This document shows, one piece after another, positions 29,607 through 38,397 of a stretch of DNA of 64,000 nt (its first letter is position 1; every line of letters begins with the position of its first letter). A program made the translations under genes and the position numbers. The DNA comes from Agrococcus carbonis (GTDB lineage: Bacteria; Actinomycetota; Actinomycetes; Actinomycetales; Microbacteriaceae), in the NCBI RefSeq assembly GCF_900104705.1, contig NZ_LT629734.1:1426001-1490000 (forward strand), read 5' to 3'. The notes under the pieces are model-generated. The model searched no databases, was not told where the DNA came from, and was given only the letters and a program-made list of their open reading frames with translations.

Positions 29607-30388
29607 GTCGCGGCCGGTGCCTCGCGGGCGGTGCCCCGCACGGCGTCGCGGCGGCGCTCGGCGAGCCGGCGCCAGCGCCACGGCGGGAAGCTGTCGGGCC
29701 AGTGCACGAGCACCGTGCGCATGCCGCGGGCCATGCGCCGGCGGAAGCCGCTCGCGCTCGTGAACGGCCGCATCGACATGCCCATCGCGGTGCGCGGCAC
29801 GTAGCGGATGCGGTGCCGCTCGCCGAAGTGGAAGGCGAGGTCGAAGTCGTCGTGCAGCTCGGCATCCTCGCGGTGCACGATGCCGCGGATCTCCTCCCAC
29901 GCCTCCCGCCGGAAGGCGAGGTTGGAGCCGAACAGCGGCAGGTGCCCGAGCGCCGAGACGCCCGCCGCGGCGTACGTGCCGAGGTAGAGCGCGGCAAGGG
30001 GCGCCCGCAGCGCCCACGGTCCGTCGACGAAGCGCGCGCCGCCCGTGAGCACCGCGACGTCGGGGCGCTCGGCGAAGGCGCGCTCCATCGTCTCGACCCA
30101 TCCGGCGCCCGGCCGGCAGTCGGCGTCGAGCCGCAGGATCAGGTCGCCGCTCGCGAGGTCGTAGCCGTGCGCGGCCGCGGCGGGGATGCCGGTCTCGTCG
30201 CAGCGCTCGACGCGCGCGCCGCCCGCGAGCGCGACCGCCGCCGAGTCGTCGGCGGAGGCGTTGTCGACGACGAGCACCTCGTCGGGTGCGCGGCGCTGCG
30301 CCGCGAGCGCCGCGAGGCACCCGCGCAGCTGCTCGGCGTCGTCCTTGACGGGCACGACGACCGAGATGCGGGGCCGGACGGGTCTCAC
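29603..30388 (-). CDS. Family 2 glycosyltransferase (candidate carotenoid glycosyltransferase)
   Basis: 261 residues. GT-A fold motifs are ISVVVPVKDDAEQL, VLVVDNASADDS, the DXD-type LRLDADCRPGAGW, and HDDFDLAFHFG (acceptor/base region). In Corynebacterium glutamicum a GT2 enzyme (CrtX) glucosylates the C50 carotenoid decaprenoxanthin; position in this carotenoid operon makes the same role plausible here, but it is an inference. GTG start overlaps the TspO-like stop by 4 nt. Confidence 0.83.
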   Translation of the reverse strand: MRPVRPRISVVVPVKDDAEQLRGCLAALAAQRRAPDEVLVVDNASADDSAAVALAGGARVERCDETGIPAAAAHGYDLASGDLILRLDADCRPGAGWVETMERAFAERPDVAVLTGGARFVDGPWALRAPLAALYLGTYAAAGVSALGHLPLFGSNLAFRREAWEEIRGIVHREDAELHDDFDLAFHFGERHRIRYVPRTAMGMSMRPFTSASGFRRRMARGMRTVLVHWPDSFPPWRWRRLAERRRDAVRGTAREAPAAT

Positions 30389-31254
30389 GCGCCTCCCTCG
30401 AGAGGGCGGTGGATCCCGCGCGGCGCCCGCAGCCGCGCCATGACGGTGACCGCGCCGATCACGACGCACACCGCGGCGGCGGCGAAGCCCACCGCATCCG
30501 ACGCCGGCTGGTCCGTCAGGCGCCCGACGCCGATCCAGGAGAGCCCCCACAGCATCGCGAGCGCGGGCGACACACGTCCCCGGCCCCGCAGCGCGATCGC
30601 GATGCCGACGAGCGCGACGACGGCCAGGACGAGCACCGCGGGCAGCTCGAACGGGTCGGGACGGACGCCCGCGTCGGCGAGCCACGCGGCGATGTTCGCG
30701 ACCGTCGCGACCGACACCCAGCCGAGGTAGAGGCCGAAGGTGCCGTCGACGACGACCGCCTCGAGCCACGAGCCCGGGCGCGAGCGCCGGAGCTGCTCGA
30801 AGATCGCGAGCAGCACCGCGAGCAGCAGCACGATCACCACGACCGTGAGCGGCAGCAGCCCCGCTTGCGCGCACAGGATCCACGCCGCGTTCAGCACGAG
30901 GGATGCGACCGCGAGCCAGCCGATGCGGCGCTGGCGCTCGTCGTGCCGCTGCCGCGGCAGCACCTGCCACACGGCGTAGACGGCGAGGCCGAGGTAGATG
31001 ACCGACCAGATCGAGAACGCAGGGGTCGCGGGCGCGAGCGGGGTCGCGTCGGCCGAGAGCGCGCCGCTCGACGACGCCTGCACCTCCTGCCCGCCGAACA
31101 GGCCCGAGCCGAGCGCCGCCATCGCGAGCGTCGCGGGCAGCGCGATGAGCACGGCCCACGGGCGGATGCGCTCGGCCGTGCTCCGGGGGGCTGCGGCGCG
31201 GGCGCCGCCGGTGTCGCGGCGAGCGGGGTCGCGGCGGTCGGTGTCGGTGCTCAT
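30385..31254 (-). CDS. TspO/MBR-related membrane protein
   Basis: 289 residues, long N-terminal polar tail, then about eight hydrophobic segments. TPAFSIWSVIYLGLAVYAVWQVLP matches the extended actinobacterial form of the TspO/tryptophan-rich sensory family. Classical TspO is about 160 residues, so this is a longer relative. TspO modulates tetrapyrrole and carotenoid gene expression in Rhodobacter. Embedded between a photolesion glycosylase and a glycosyltransferase in the crt operon with 4-nt overlaps on both sides. Confidence 0.78.
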   Translation of the reverse strand: MSTDTDRRDPARRDTGGARAAAPRSTAERIRPWAVLIALPATLAMAALGSGLFGGQEVQASSSGALSADATPLAPATPAFSIWSVIYLGLAVYAVWQVLPRQRHDERQRRIGWLAVASLVLNAAWILCAQAGLLPLTVVVIVLLLAVLLAIFEQLRRSRPGSWLEAVVVDGTFGLYLGWVSVATVANIAAWLADAGVRPDPFELPAVLVLAVVALVGIAIALRGRGRVSPALAMLWGLSWIGVGRLTDQPASDAVGFAAAAVCVVIGAVTVMARLRAPRGIHRPLEGGA

Positions 31255-31724
31255 GATCGTGCTCCATCCTGCGGGGCGGACCTGGACGGGGGATCGACGC
31301 GCTCCCAGGGCTCGACCGGCCCCGGCTCGACGATGAAGAGCGGGTGCGGCACGGGGTCGCGCGGCAGCGGCAGGTCGGGGCTGCGGCCGGCGAGCTTGGC
31401 GTGCAGGTGGGCGAGCTCGAGGGCGAGCTGGCCGTCGGTGACGCGGATGCGTCGCACGGGCTCGGTGCCCTCGGTGCGGGAGCGGTCGATGCGCGCGCGG
31501 TCGAAGCGATAGCCGCGCGCCTCGGCGGCCGCCGCGACCGTCTCGAGGTAGGCGCCGATCGCGGCGATCGGGTCGGGCTGCGCGCGGAAGCGGTCGAGCT
31601 GCGGATGGCGGGTGTAGCCGCGGGTGCGGCCCGCGAGCACGGCTTGCGCGAGCAGCCCCTCGCGCCAGCACGCGGTGAGGCCCTGCCGGTCGAGCAGCGC
31701 CGGGTGCAGCGACCACAGCCTCAT
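31251..31724 (-). CDS. Pyrimidine dimer DNA glycosylase (T4 endonuclease V-like)
   Basis: 157 residues. The N-terminus MRLWSLHPALLDRQGLTACWREGLLAQ and TRGYTRHPQLDRF match the MSMEG_6728-type family annotated as pyrimidine dimer DNA glycosylase. Such enzymes start excision of UV-induced cyclobutane dimers. The C-terminal 40 residues are Pro-rich. Overlaps both neighbours by 4 nt. Its presence in a carotenoid operon suggests joint expression of UV repair and photoprotective pigment. Confidence 0.82.
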   Translation of the reverse strand: MRLWSLHPALLDRQGLTACWREGLLAQAVLAGRTRGYTRHPQLDRFRAQPDPIAAIGAYLETVAAAAEARGYRFDRARIDRSRTEGTEPVRRIRVTDGQLALELAHLHAKLAGRSPDLPLPRDPVPHPLFIVEPGPVEPWERVDPPSRSAPQDGARS

Positions 31725-33340
31725 CGGCCGCGCTCCTCCCGCCCGGGGGCGGCCGGCTCGGCGTCGGCCGGCTCAGCGCCGGTCGGCTCGGCGCCGGTCG
31801 GCTCGGCGGCGGCCGGCTCAGCGGCGACTGCCCGTGCCTCGCCCGCCTCGCGATCGAGCGAGGTCGCGGACTCGGCCTCCTCGGCGGCGGCGACGATGCG
31901 GCTCGCCATCGCCTCGAAGATCACGCCGTGCGCGGGCACGAGCGACCACCAGTAGAGCCGGCCCGTCAGGCCGCTCGGCAGGAAGATCGCGCGCTGCCGG
32001 TAGCGGGTGCCGTCGGTGTCGCCATCCGGGTGGGGGTCGACGCGGAACTCGATCCACGCGCGCCCCGGCACCTTCATCTCGGCGCGCAGCCGCAGCATCC
32101 GCCCCCGCTCGAGCCGCTCGACGCGCCACCAGTCGACGACGTCGCCCTCGCGCAGCCGCACGGGGTCGCGCCGGCCGCGGCGCAGGCCCACGCCGCCGAC
32201 GAGCCGGTCGGCGAGGCCGCGCAGGCTCCACAGCAGCGGCACCGAGTACCAGCCGCGGTCGCCGCCGATCCCCTCGACGACGCTCCAGACCGCCGCGGGC
32301 GACGCATCCGTCACGCGCTCGCGCGCATCCTCGAGCACCGTCGCGCCCGACCAGCGAGGATCGCTCGGCAGCGGCTCGGCGGGCGCGCCCTCGGCCGAGG
32401 CCGAGCGCCAGCTCGACTCGATGTCGCCCGAGCGCTCGCGCGCGAGCGCGAGCCGCACGGCGCTCCGGTAGCCCTGCAGGCCGTCGGCCGGCGGCGGGAT
32501 GATCGCGTCGATGCGTCGCTCCTCGACGACGCAGTCGTGCAGCAGCGAGCCGATGAGCGGCATCGCGATCGCGCGCGGCACGGGCGTGACGAGGTTGACC
32601 CACTGCGAGGCGAGCCAGGGCGTCAGCACCGGCAGCGGCGCGATGGGCCGCTGCGGCAGGCCCGCCTCGAGCGCGTAGCCGTTCATGACCTGGCCGTAGC
32701 GCAGCACGTCGGGGCCGCCGATGTCGTAGGCGCCGTGCACCTCGGGCGGCAGGTCGGCCGCCGCGACGAGGTAGTGCAGCACGTCGCGCACGGCGATCGG
32801 CTGCACGAAGTTCCGCACCCAGCGGGGCGCCGGCATGTAGGGCAGCACCTCGGTGAGGTGCCGGATCATCTCGAACGACGCCGAGCCCGAGCCGATCACG
32901 ATGCCCGCCTCGAGCACGATCGTCGGTACGCCGGAGGCGAGCAGCGCCTCGCCCACCGCGACGCGCGAGGCGAGGTGCTTCGAGAGCCGCTCGCCCTCGG
33001 GGTGCAGGCCCGAGAGGTAGACGATGCGGCCGACGCCGGCGGCCTTCGCGGCCTCGGCGACGTGCTGCGCCTGCGCGAGCTCGGCCGCGGCGAAGTCGCC
33101 CCCCGCCGCCATCGCGTGCACGAGGTGGTAGACGACGTCGACGCCCTCGACGGCGCGGCGCACGTCGTCGGGCGACGTGAGATCGCCCTGCACGACCTCG
33201 ACCGCATCCGCCCACGGCACGTCGCGCAGCCGGCCCGCGTCGCGCGCGAGCACCCGCACCTCGTGGCCGGCCTCGACGAGCCGCGGGGCGAGCCGCCCGC
33301 CGATGTAGCCCGTCGCGCCCGTCACGAGGATGCGGCTCAT
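31721..33340 (-). CDS. NAD-binding epimerase-like protein with DUF2867 domain
   Basis: 539 residues. Residues 1-~330 form an atypical SDR/NmrA Rossmann domain starting RILVTGATGYIGGRLAP, with YLSGLHPEG and WVRNFVQPIAVRDVLHYLV. Residues ~345-495 are a DUF2867 domain (GWYSVPLLWSLRGLADRL, DWWRVERLERGRMLRLRAEM). The last ~30 residues hold AEPTG/AEPAD repeats, a disordered tail. Related fusion proteins are common beside pigment genes but their reaction is unknown. Follows crtEb with a 4-nt overlap. Confidence 0.85.
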   Translation of the reverse strand: MSRILVTGATGYIGGRLAPRLVEAGHEVRVLARDAGRLRDVPWADAVEVVQGDLTSPDDVRRAVEGVDVVYHLVHAMAAGGDFAAAELAQAQHVAEAAKAAGVGRIVYLSGLHPEGERLSKHLASRVAVGEALLASGVPTIVLEAGIVIGSGSASFEMIRHLTEVLPYMPAPRWVRNFVQPIAVRDVLHYLVAAADLPPEVHGAYDIGGPDVLRYGQVMNGYALEAGLPQRPIAPLPVLTPWLASQWVNLVTPVPRAIAMPLIGSLLHDCVVEERRIDAIIPPPADGLQGYRSAVRLALARERSGDIESSWRSASAEGAPAEPLPSDPRWSGATVLEDARERVTDASPAAVWSVVEGIGGDRGWYSVPLLWSLRGLADRLVGGVGLRRGRRDPVRLREGDVVDWWRVERLERGRMLRLRAEMKVPGRAWIEFRVDPHPDGDTDGTRYRQRAIFLPSGLTGRLYWWSLVPAHGVIFEAMASRIVAAAEEAESATSLDREAGEARAVAAEPAAAEPTGAEPTGAEPADAEPAAPGREERGR

Positions 33341-34239
33341 CGCACCCCCATCGCCCACGCGATGCACACCATCGTCACGGCGAACCCGCACGCGTAGTTG
33401 ACCCAGAGGAACTTCCGCCAGCCGCGGTTGGCGGCGGCGCTGCCGAGGTCGGTGACGCTCCAGAAGGGCGCGGCGAGCACGATGTACGGCACCGCGACGG
33501 CCGCGGCGAGCAGCGCCGGCCACGGGGCGAGCAGCATGAGCAGGCCCGCGAGCGCCCACAGGCCGATCGCGAGCCGCACCGTCGCGCGCGCGCCGAGCGC
33601 GGTGGCGATCGAGCCGATCGCCGCCTCCCGGTCGGGCACGACATCCTGCACCGCGCCGAACGCGTGGCTCGCCATGCCCCAGGCGAAGAACGCGGCGAGC
33701 ACGGCGACGAGCTGCCAGCTCCACTCGGCGCCCGCGAGCACGAGACCGTACACCGCAGGGCTCACGAAGTGGGTGCTCGAGGTGATCGAGTCGAGGAAGG
33801 GCACCTCCTTCCACCGCAGCCCGGGCGCCGAGTACGCGACGACCGCGAAGAGGCTCACCGCGAGCACGGCCCACGACAGCGGCCCGCCCATCGCGACGAG
33901 CGCCACGACGAACGGCAGCGCGAGCGCCGCCGACCACACGAGGGTCGCCCGGTGCGTCTCGGGCGGCAGCAGCGCCCCCTCGACGCCGCCCTTGCGCGGG
34001 TTGGTGGCATCGGATGCGTAGTCGAAGACGTCGTTGATCCCGTACATCGCGAGGTTGTACGGGATGAGGAAGAACAGCGTGCCGACCACGAGCGGCGCGT
34101 CGATGCGGCCGGTCGTGAGCAGCATCGCCGCCGCGAACGGGAAGGCGGTGTTGATCCAGCTCACCGGGCGCGACGCGAGCAGCAGGCGGCGGGCGAGCGA
34201 GCCCGACCGCACCGGTCCGCTCCAGGCGACCTCAGCCAT
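33337..34239 (-). CDS. crtEb: Lycopene elongase (UbiA prenyltransferase, C50 carotenoid)
   Basis: 300 residues, eight to nine membrane helices. UbiA motifs are NDVFDYASDATNPRKGG (first Asp-rich) and VQDVVPDREAAIGS (second). CrtEb/LbtA enzymes add two C5 units from DMAPP to lycopene, giving C45 and C50 carotenoids. Next to the two half-cyclase genes crtYf and crtYe this predicts a C50 pigment such as decaprenoxanthin or sarcinaxanthin type. The start overlaps the crtYf stop by 8 nt. Confidence 0.93.
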   Translation of the reverse strand: MAEVAWSGPVRSGSLARRLLLASRPVSWINTAFPFAAAMLLTTGRIDAPLVVGTLFFLIPYNLAMYGINDVFDYASDATNPRKGGVEGALLPPETHRATLVWSAALALPFVVALVAMGGPLSWAVLAVSLFAVVAYSAPGLRWKEVPFLDSITSSTHFVSPAVYGLVLAGAEWSWQLVAVLAAFFAWGMASHAFGAVQDVVPDREAAIGSIATALGARATVRLAIGLWALAGLLMLLAPWPALLAAAVAVPYIVLAAPFWSVTDLGSAAANRGWRKFLWVNYACGFAVTMVCIAWAMGVR

Positions 34240-34552
34240 CCGCCGCCTCCCGCGCGGCAGGGCGCCGGGCGGGCACGAGCCGCCAGAGCGCGGCGACCAC
34301 GAGCACGGCGACGAGCGCGTACCCGAGATCCTCGATCGGCGCGAGGCCGAGGCGCACGCCGAGCAGCCCGGCCTCGTCGAAGCGGAAGAGGTCGGCGGCG
34401 ATCATGAGGGAGTCGAACGCGACGGTGAGCGCGAGCACCGCGGCGGCCGCGAGGCCGACGGCCGCCCACGCTCGGCGATCGCGGCGCAGCGCCACGCCCG
34501 CCGCGACGGCCGCGGCGAGCAGCACCGGGGCGAGGAGCAGGGCGTAGCTCAT
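34232..34552 (-). CDS. crtYf: C50 carotenoid cyclase subunit (CrtYf/LbtC type)
   Basis: 106 residues, three transmembrane helices. The motif FDSLMIAADLFRFDEAGLLGVRLGLAPIEDLGY is the heterodimeric lycopene-cyclase-domain signature (PxE). With CrtYe it closes the rings of the C50 chain. ATGA overlap with crtYe (34549-34552). Which ring type (beta, gamma, epsilon) forms cannot be read from sequence. Confidence 0.9.
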   Translation of the reverse strand: MSYALLLAPVLLAAAVAAGVALRRDRRAWAAVGLAAAAVLALTVAFDSLMIAADLFRFDEAGLLGVRLGLAPIEDLGYALVAVLVVAALWRLVPARRPAAREAADG

Positions 34553-34881
34553 GCGCGCTGCCGCTCCCTGCGGGCCGCGAGCACCCGCGCGGCGCCGGTG
34601 ATCGCCACGAGCGACACGTAGGCGAGGAAGACGATGAACGCGAGCTCCTCGATCGGCAGGTGCGGCAGCACCTCGATGCCCGTCATCCACGCCGAGGCCC
34701 CGAGGATGAAGTTGCCGGTCGCGATGCCCGCGAGGTCGATGAGCAGCAGCACCGCGGCGGTGCCGAGCACCGCGATGACGGCGCGCCGGGCGTCGTGGAA
34801 CAGCGCGAGCCGCCAGCGCGCGTCGATCGCGCCGACACCGAGCGCCGACACGAGGATCGCCCCGAGGTACGCGAGGCTCAC
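34549..34881 (-). CDS. crtYe: C50 carotenoid cyclase subunit (CrtYe/LbtB type)
   Basis: 110 residues, three transmembrane helices. IEVLPHLPIEELAFIVFLAYVSL carries the conserved PxEE of the other cyclase half. GTG start overlaps the crtI stop by 4 nt. Acts as a heterodimer with CrtYf. Confidence 0.9.
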   Translation of the reverse strand: MSLAYLGAILVSALGVGAIDARWRLALFHDARRAVIAVLGTAAVLLLIDLAGIATGNFILGASAWMTGIEVLPHLPIEELAFIVFLAYVSLVAITGAARVLAARRERQRA

Positions 34882-36464
34882 GGCCGGCTCCGGGCGCGCT
34901 CGGCCGCGGCGAGCGGGCCGGTCGAGCGGTCGCCGCGCACGTGCTTGAGCACGAGCTCGGCCGAGATGAGGCACATCGGCACGCCGATGCCGGGCACGGT
35001 CGTCGAGCCGGCGAGCAGCAGCCGGTCGACGTTCGCGTGGCGGGTCGAGCCGCGCAGCATCGCGCTCTGCCGCAGCGTGTGGGCGGGCCCGAGGGCGGTG
35101 CCGCGCCACGCGTCGAAGTCGGCGGCGAAGTCGGCGGGGCCGATCGTGCGGCGCGTCACGACGCGCTCGGCGAGCCCCTCGATGCCCGCCCACGCGCCGA
35201 TCTGCGCGATCGCGCGGTCGGCGATCGCCTCGACCGCCGCATCGCCCGCGCCGTCGACGCCGCCGCTGCCGAGCCGCACGTCCGGCGGCACGGGCACGAG
35301 CACGAAGAGCGCCTCGTCGCCCGCGGGCGCGACCGAGGGGTCGGTGGCGGATGCGCGGCTCACGTAGAGCGAGGCGGGGTCGGTGACGCCGTCGGCGGGG
35401 TCGGCCGCGGGCGCGCCGAAGATGCGGTCGAAGCCCGCTTGCCAGTCGCGCGTGAACAGCAGGGTGTGGTGGTCGAGCTGCGGCAGCGCACCGCGCACGC
35501 CGAGCATGACGAGCACGGCGGAGGGGCCGGCGACCTTGCGCCGCCAGCGGCGGGCGCGCGCCGCGGCGCCCGGCACGCCCGCGAGCAGCTTCGTGTCGGT
35601 CGCGTGGCCGTCGGCGGCGGAGACGACGAGGTCGGCGGCCAGCACCTCGCCCGGCCCGCCGTCGGCGCTCGCGAGCTCGACGCCGCGCGCGACGCCGCCC
35701 TCGACGACGATCCGGCGCACGCGGGCGCCCGTGCGCACCTCGGCGCCGGCCTGCCGCGTGAGCCGCGCGAGCGCATCCACGACCGCGGCGAAGCCGCCCA
35801 TCGGGTACCAGACGCCCTCGACGAGGTCGAAGTGGCTCATCAGGTGGTACATCGAGGGGGCGGTGCGGGGCTCGGTGCCGAGGAAGACCGCCGGGTAGCC
35901 GAGCACCTGCCGGAGCCGCCGGTCGGCGAAGTCGCGGCGGATGCGCGACTCGAGCGACTCGATGAGCAGCCGCGCGAGCGTCGGGAACCGGCGGCCGAGG
36001 CCGAGGCCCGCGAACGCGCGCACGGAGTCGAAGCGGTTGGAGAGCAGGCCGCCGGTCGCGAGCTCGGCCGTCTCGGTCGCCGAGCCGAGGTAGCGCCGTA
36101 GCCGCTCGCCCGCACCCGGCTCGATCGCGTCGACGCGCGCGAGGGTCGTCTCGACGTCGCCCGAGAGCACGAGCGGCTCGGGCTCGCCCTCGAAGAGCAC
36201 CCGGTAGGCGGGGTCGAGCCGCACGACGTCGAGCTCCGCCTCGAGGCTCGAGCCGAGCAGCGCGAACGCGTGCTCGTACGGCTCGCGCATGAGCATCCAC
36301 GAGGGGCCGGTGTCGAACGAGAACCCCTCCGAGCGCCACACGCCCGCGCGGCCGCCGAGCTCGTCGCGCTGCTCGACGAGCGTCACCTCGTGGCCGTCGC
36401 GCGCGAGGAGCCCGGCGCTCGCGAGGCCCGCGATGCCGCCACCGATCACGACGATGCGGCTCAT
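34878..36464 (-). CDS. crtI: Phytoene desaturase
   Basis: 528 residues. FAD-binding GxGxxG motif at the N-terminus (IVVIGGGIAGLASAGLLARDG), the GGRAGVWRSEGFSFDTGPSW segment, and the C-terminal signature LLLAGSTTVPGIGVPMCLISAEL are typical of CrtI, which makes lycopene from phytoene in four desaturation steps. Normal length. Overlaps crtB and crtYe by 4 nt each. Confidence 0.96.
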   Translation of the reverse strand: MSRIVVIGGGIAGLASAGLLARDGHEVTLVEQRDELGGRAGVWRSEGFSFDTGPSWMLMREPYEHAFALLGSSLEAELDVVRLDPAYRVLFEGEPEPLVLSGDVETTLARVDAIEPGAGERLRRYLGSATETAELATGGLLSNRFDSVRAFAGLGLGRRFPTLARLLIESLESRIRRDFADRRLRQVLGYPAVFLGTEPRTAPSMYHLMSHFDLVEGVWYPMGGFAAVVDALARLTRQAGAEVRTGARVRRIVVEGGVARGVELASADGGPGEVLAADLVVSAADGHATDTKLLAGVPGAAARARRWRRKVAGPSAVLVMLGVRGALPQLDHHTLLFTRDWQAGFDRIFGAPAADPADGVTDPASLYVSRASATDPSVAPAGDEALFVLVPVPPDVRLGSGGVDGAGDAAVEAIADRAIAQIGAWAGIEGLAERVVTRRTIGPADFAADFDAWRGTALGPAHTLRQSAMLRGSTRHANVDRLLLAGSTTVPGIGVPMCLISAELVLKHVRGDRSTGPLAAAERARSRP

Positions 36465-37381
36465 CGGGCGAGCTCCGAGCGTGCGGGACGGGTCGCGGGA
36501 CGCGGCGCGCGGGCGCGCACGATGCTCGCGCGCGTCGCGGCGGCGGCGACGATGAGCGCCTTCTCGGCCGGCGGCACGCTGATGCGGCGCCGGGGCAGCT
36601 CGTCGGCAGGGGTCGCGCGGATGCGGCGCGCGAGCGAGGCGAAGAGGTCGTGCGCGGCGATGACGGCCGGCCTCGCCTCGGCGGGCAGGCTCGGGATCGT
36701 CGCGCGCGCGATGCGCAGCTCGCCCTCGAGCCGGTCGAGCACGCGCCCGACGGCCTCGGGGGTCGGATGCGCGGGGTCGACACCCGGCAGGTACGCCCGG
36801 CCGAGGCCGTCGGCGTCCGCACCGAGGTCGCGCAGGAAGTTGACGACCTGGAAGGCGCTGCCGAGCGCTCGGGCGCCGCGGGCGACGCGCCGCGCCTCGG
36901 CGTCGGGCAGCGTCCGGCCGGCGAAGAAGCAGCGCACGCACATGATGCCGACGACCTCGGCCGAGCCGTAGACGTAGTCGCGCAGCTCGTCCTCGCTCTG
37001 GAAGGCGACGGGCTCGAGGTCGCGGCGCATGGCGGCGAAGAACGGCGTCGTCTGGTCGGCGGTGATGCCGACGCGGCGGGCGGTCTCGGCGAAGGCGTGC
37101 ACGACGAGGTCGGTGCTGAAGCCGCACGCGAGCGCGCGCTGCACCTCGGCCTCGAGCGCGTCGAGCCGCTCGCGGCACTCCGCGGTGCCGAGGCCCGCCT
37201 CGGCACCGGGCCCGTCGACGATCTCGTCGGCCACCCGCACGAGCGCGTAGACGCTCTGGATGTCGCCGCGCATCCCCGGCGGCAGCAGCCGGCTCGCCAT
37301 CCCGAACGACGTCGAGTAGGCCTCGATGACCGTGGCGCTCGCCCGGCGGGCGGCGGCCGTGTAGAGCGCGAGGCCGGTCAT
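36461..37381 (-). CDS. crtB: Phytoene synthase
   Basis: 306 residues. Condenses two GGPP into phytoene. First Asp-rich motif is VADEIVDG, second is FLRDLGADADGLGRAYLP; the N-terminal YSTSFGMASRLLPPGMR is typical. Overlaps crtE and crtI by 4 nt. Confidence 0.95.
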   Translation of the reverse strand: MTGLALYTAAARRASATVIEAYSTSFGMASRLLPPGMRGDIQSVYALVRVADEIVDGPGAEAGLGTAECRERLDALEAEVQRALACGFSTDLVVHAFAETARRVGITADQTTPFFAAMRRDLEPVAFQSEDELRDYVYGSAEVVGIMCVRCFFAGRTLPDAEARRVARGARALGSAFQVVNFLRDLGADADGLGRAYLPGVDPAHPTPEAVGRVLDRLEGELRIARATIPSLPAEARPAVIAAHDLFASLARRIRATPADELPRRRISVPPAEKALIVAAAATRASIVRARAPRPATRPARSELAR

Positions 37382-38397
37382 CGCGCGCGCTCCACGCATC
37401 GCTCGAGGAGCCCCGCGAGCTCGTCGCGGAGCGCCTGCTCGACCGGCAGCCGCGCGATCGACGTCCGCAGCGCATCCGCCCCCGACGCGATGCGCCGCTC
37501 GACCTCGTCGAGCGCGCCCGAGGCGCGCATGAGGTGCCGGATGCGCGAGCCCGCGCCCGCGTCGGCGGCGGGGTCGCCGTAGTCGCCGCCGACCCGCTGC
37601 CACGCCGGATCGCGCGAGGCGAGCGTCGCGAGCAGCGTGGGGGCGCCGGCGCGGATGTCGCTCAGCGCGCTCTTGCCCGTGACGGCCTCGTCGCCGAAGA
37701 TGCCGAGCACGTCGTCGCGCAGCTGGTAGAGCACGCCCATGCGCAGCCCGACGTCGGCGAGCGCCGCGACCGCCTCGGCCGGACGGCCGGCGATGACGGC
37801 GCCGAGCTCGAGCGGCGCCCGGAAGGAGTACTCGGCCGTCTTGCGCTCGAGCAGCAGCTCGATCTGCTCCTCGTGGGGCGAGCCGCCCGCGAGCACGACG
37901 TCGTCGTGCTCGCCCTCGGCGGCGCGCACCATGGCGCGCTCGACGATCGTGAGCACGCGGCGGCGGGGCTCGTCGTCGAGGTCGAGCCGCGCGAGCTCGG
38001 CGACGCCGCGCACGAGCAGCACGTCGCCCGAGACGATCGCGGTCGCGAGCCCGATGCGCGCCGCCCGCCCGGCCGAGGAGCCGGTGCTGCGCGCGCCGCG
38101 CGCCGCCCAGCTGGCGACGGTCGGCTCGCCGCGCCGCTCGTCGTCGTGGTCGATGACGTCGTCGTGCACGAGCAGCGCGGCGTGGATGAGCTCGATCGCC
38201 GCGCTCGCGCGCACGACGAGGTCGCGCGGGGCGTCCTCGCCCGCCGCGGCGATGAGCAGCCGCGGCCGCAGCAGCTTGCCCCCGACGCACGCGCGCTGGG
38301 CGGCCTCGTGCACGGTGTGCGCGTCGGCGGCATCGAGCAGCTCGGAGATGCGCCGCTCGACCTCGGCGAGCGCGCTCGGGGCCTCGACCGCGGTCAC
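37378..38397 (-). CDS. crtE: Geranylgeranyl diphosphate synthase
   Basis: 339 residues. The first Asp-rich motif HDDVIDHDDERRG and second LRDDVLGIFGDE, with GGKLLRPRLL near the N-terminus, identify a trans-prenyltransferase of the GGPP class (CrtE/IdsA). It supplies CrtB and likely competes for farnesyl/IPP pools made with Idi. GTG start overlaps the idi stop by 4 nt. Confidence 0.94.
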   Translation of the reverse strand: MTAVEAPSALAEVERRISELLDAADAHTVHEAAQRACVGGKLLRPRLLIAAAGEDAPRDLVVRASAAIELIHAALLVHDDVIDHDDERRGEPTVASWAARGARSTGSSAGRAARIGLATAIVSGDVLLVRGVAELARLDLDDEPRRRVLTIVERAMVRAAEGEHDDVVLAGGSPHEEQIELLLERKTAEYSFRAPLELGAVIAGRPAEAVAALADVGLRMGVLYQLRDDVLGIFGDEAVTGKSALSDIRAGAPTLLATLASRDPAWQRVGGDYGDPAADAGAGSRIRHLMRASGALDEVERRIASGADALRTSIARLPVEQALRDELAGLLERCVERAR

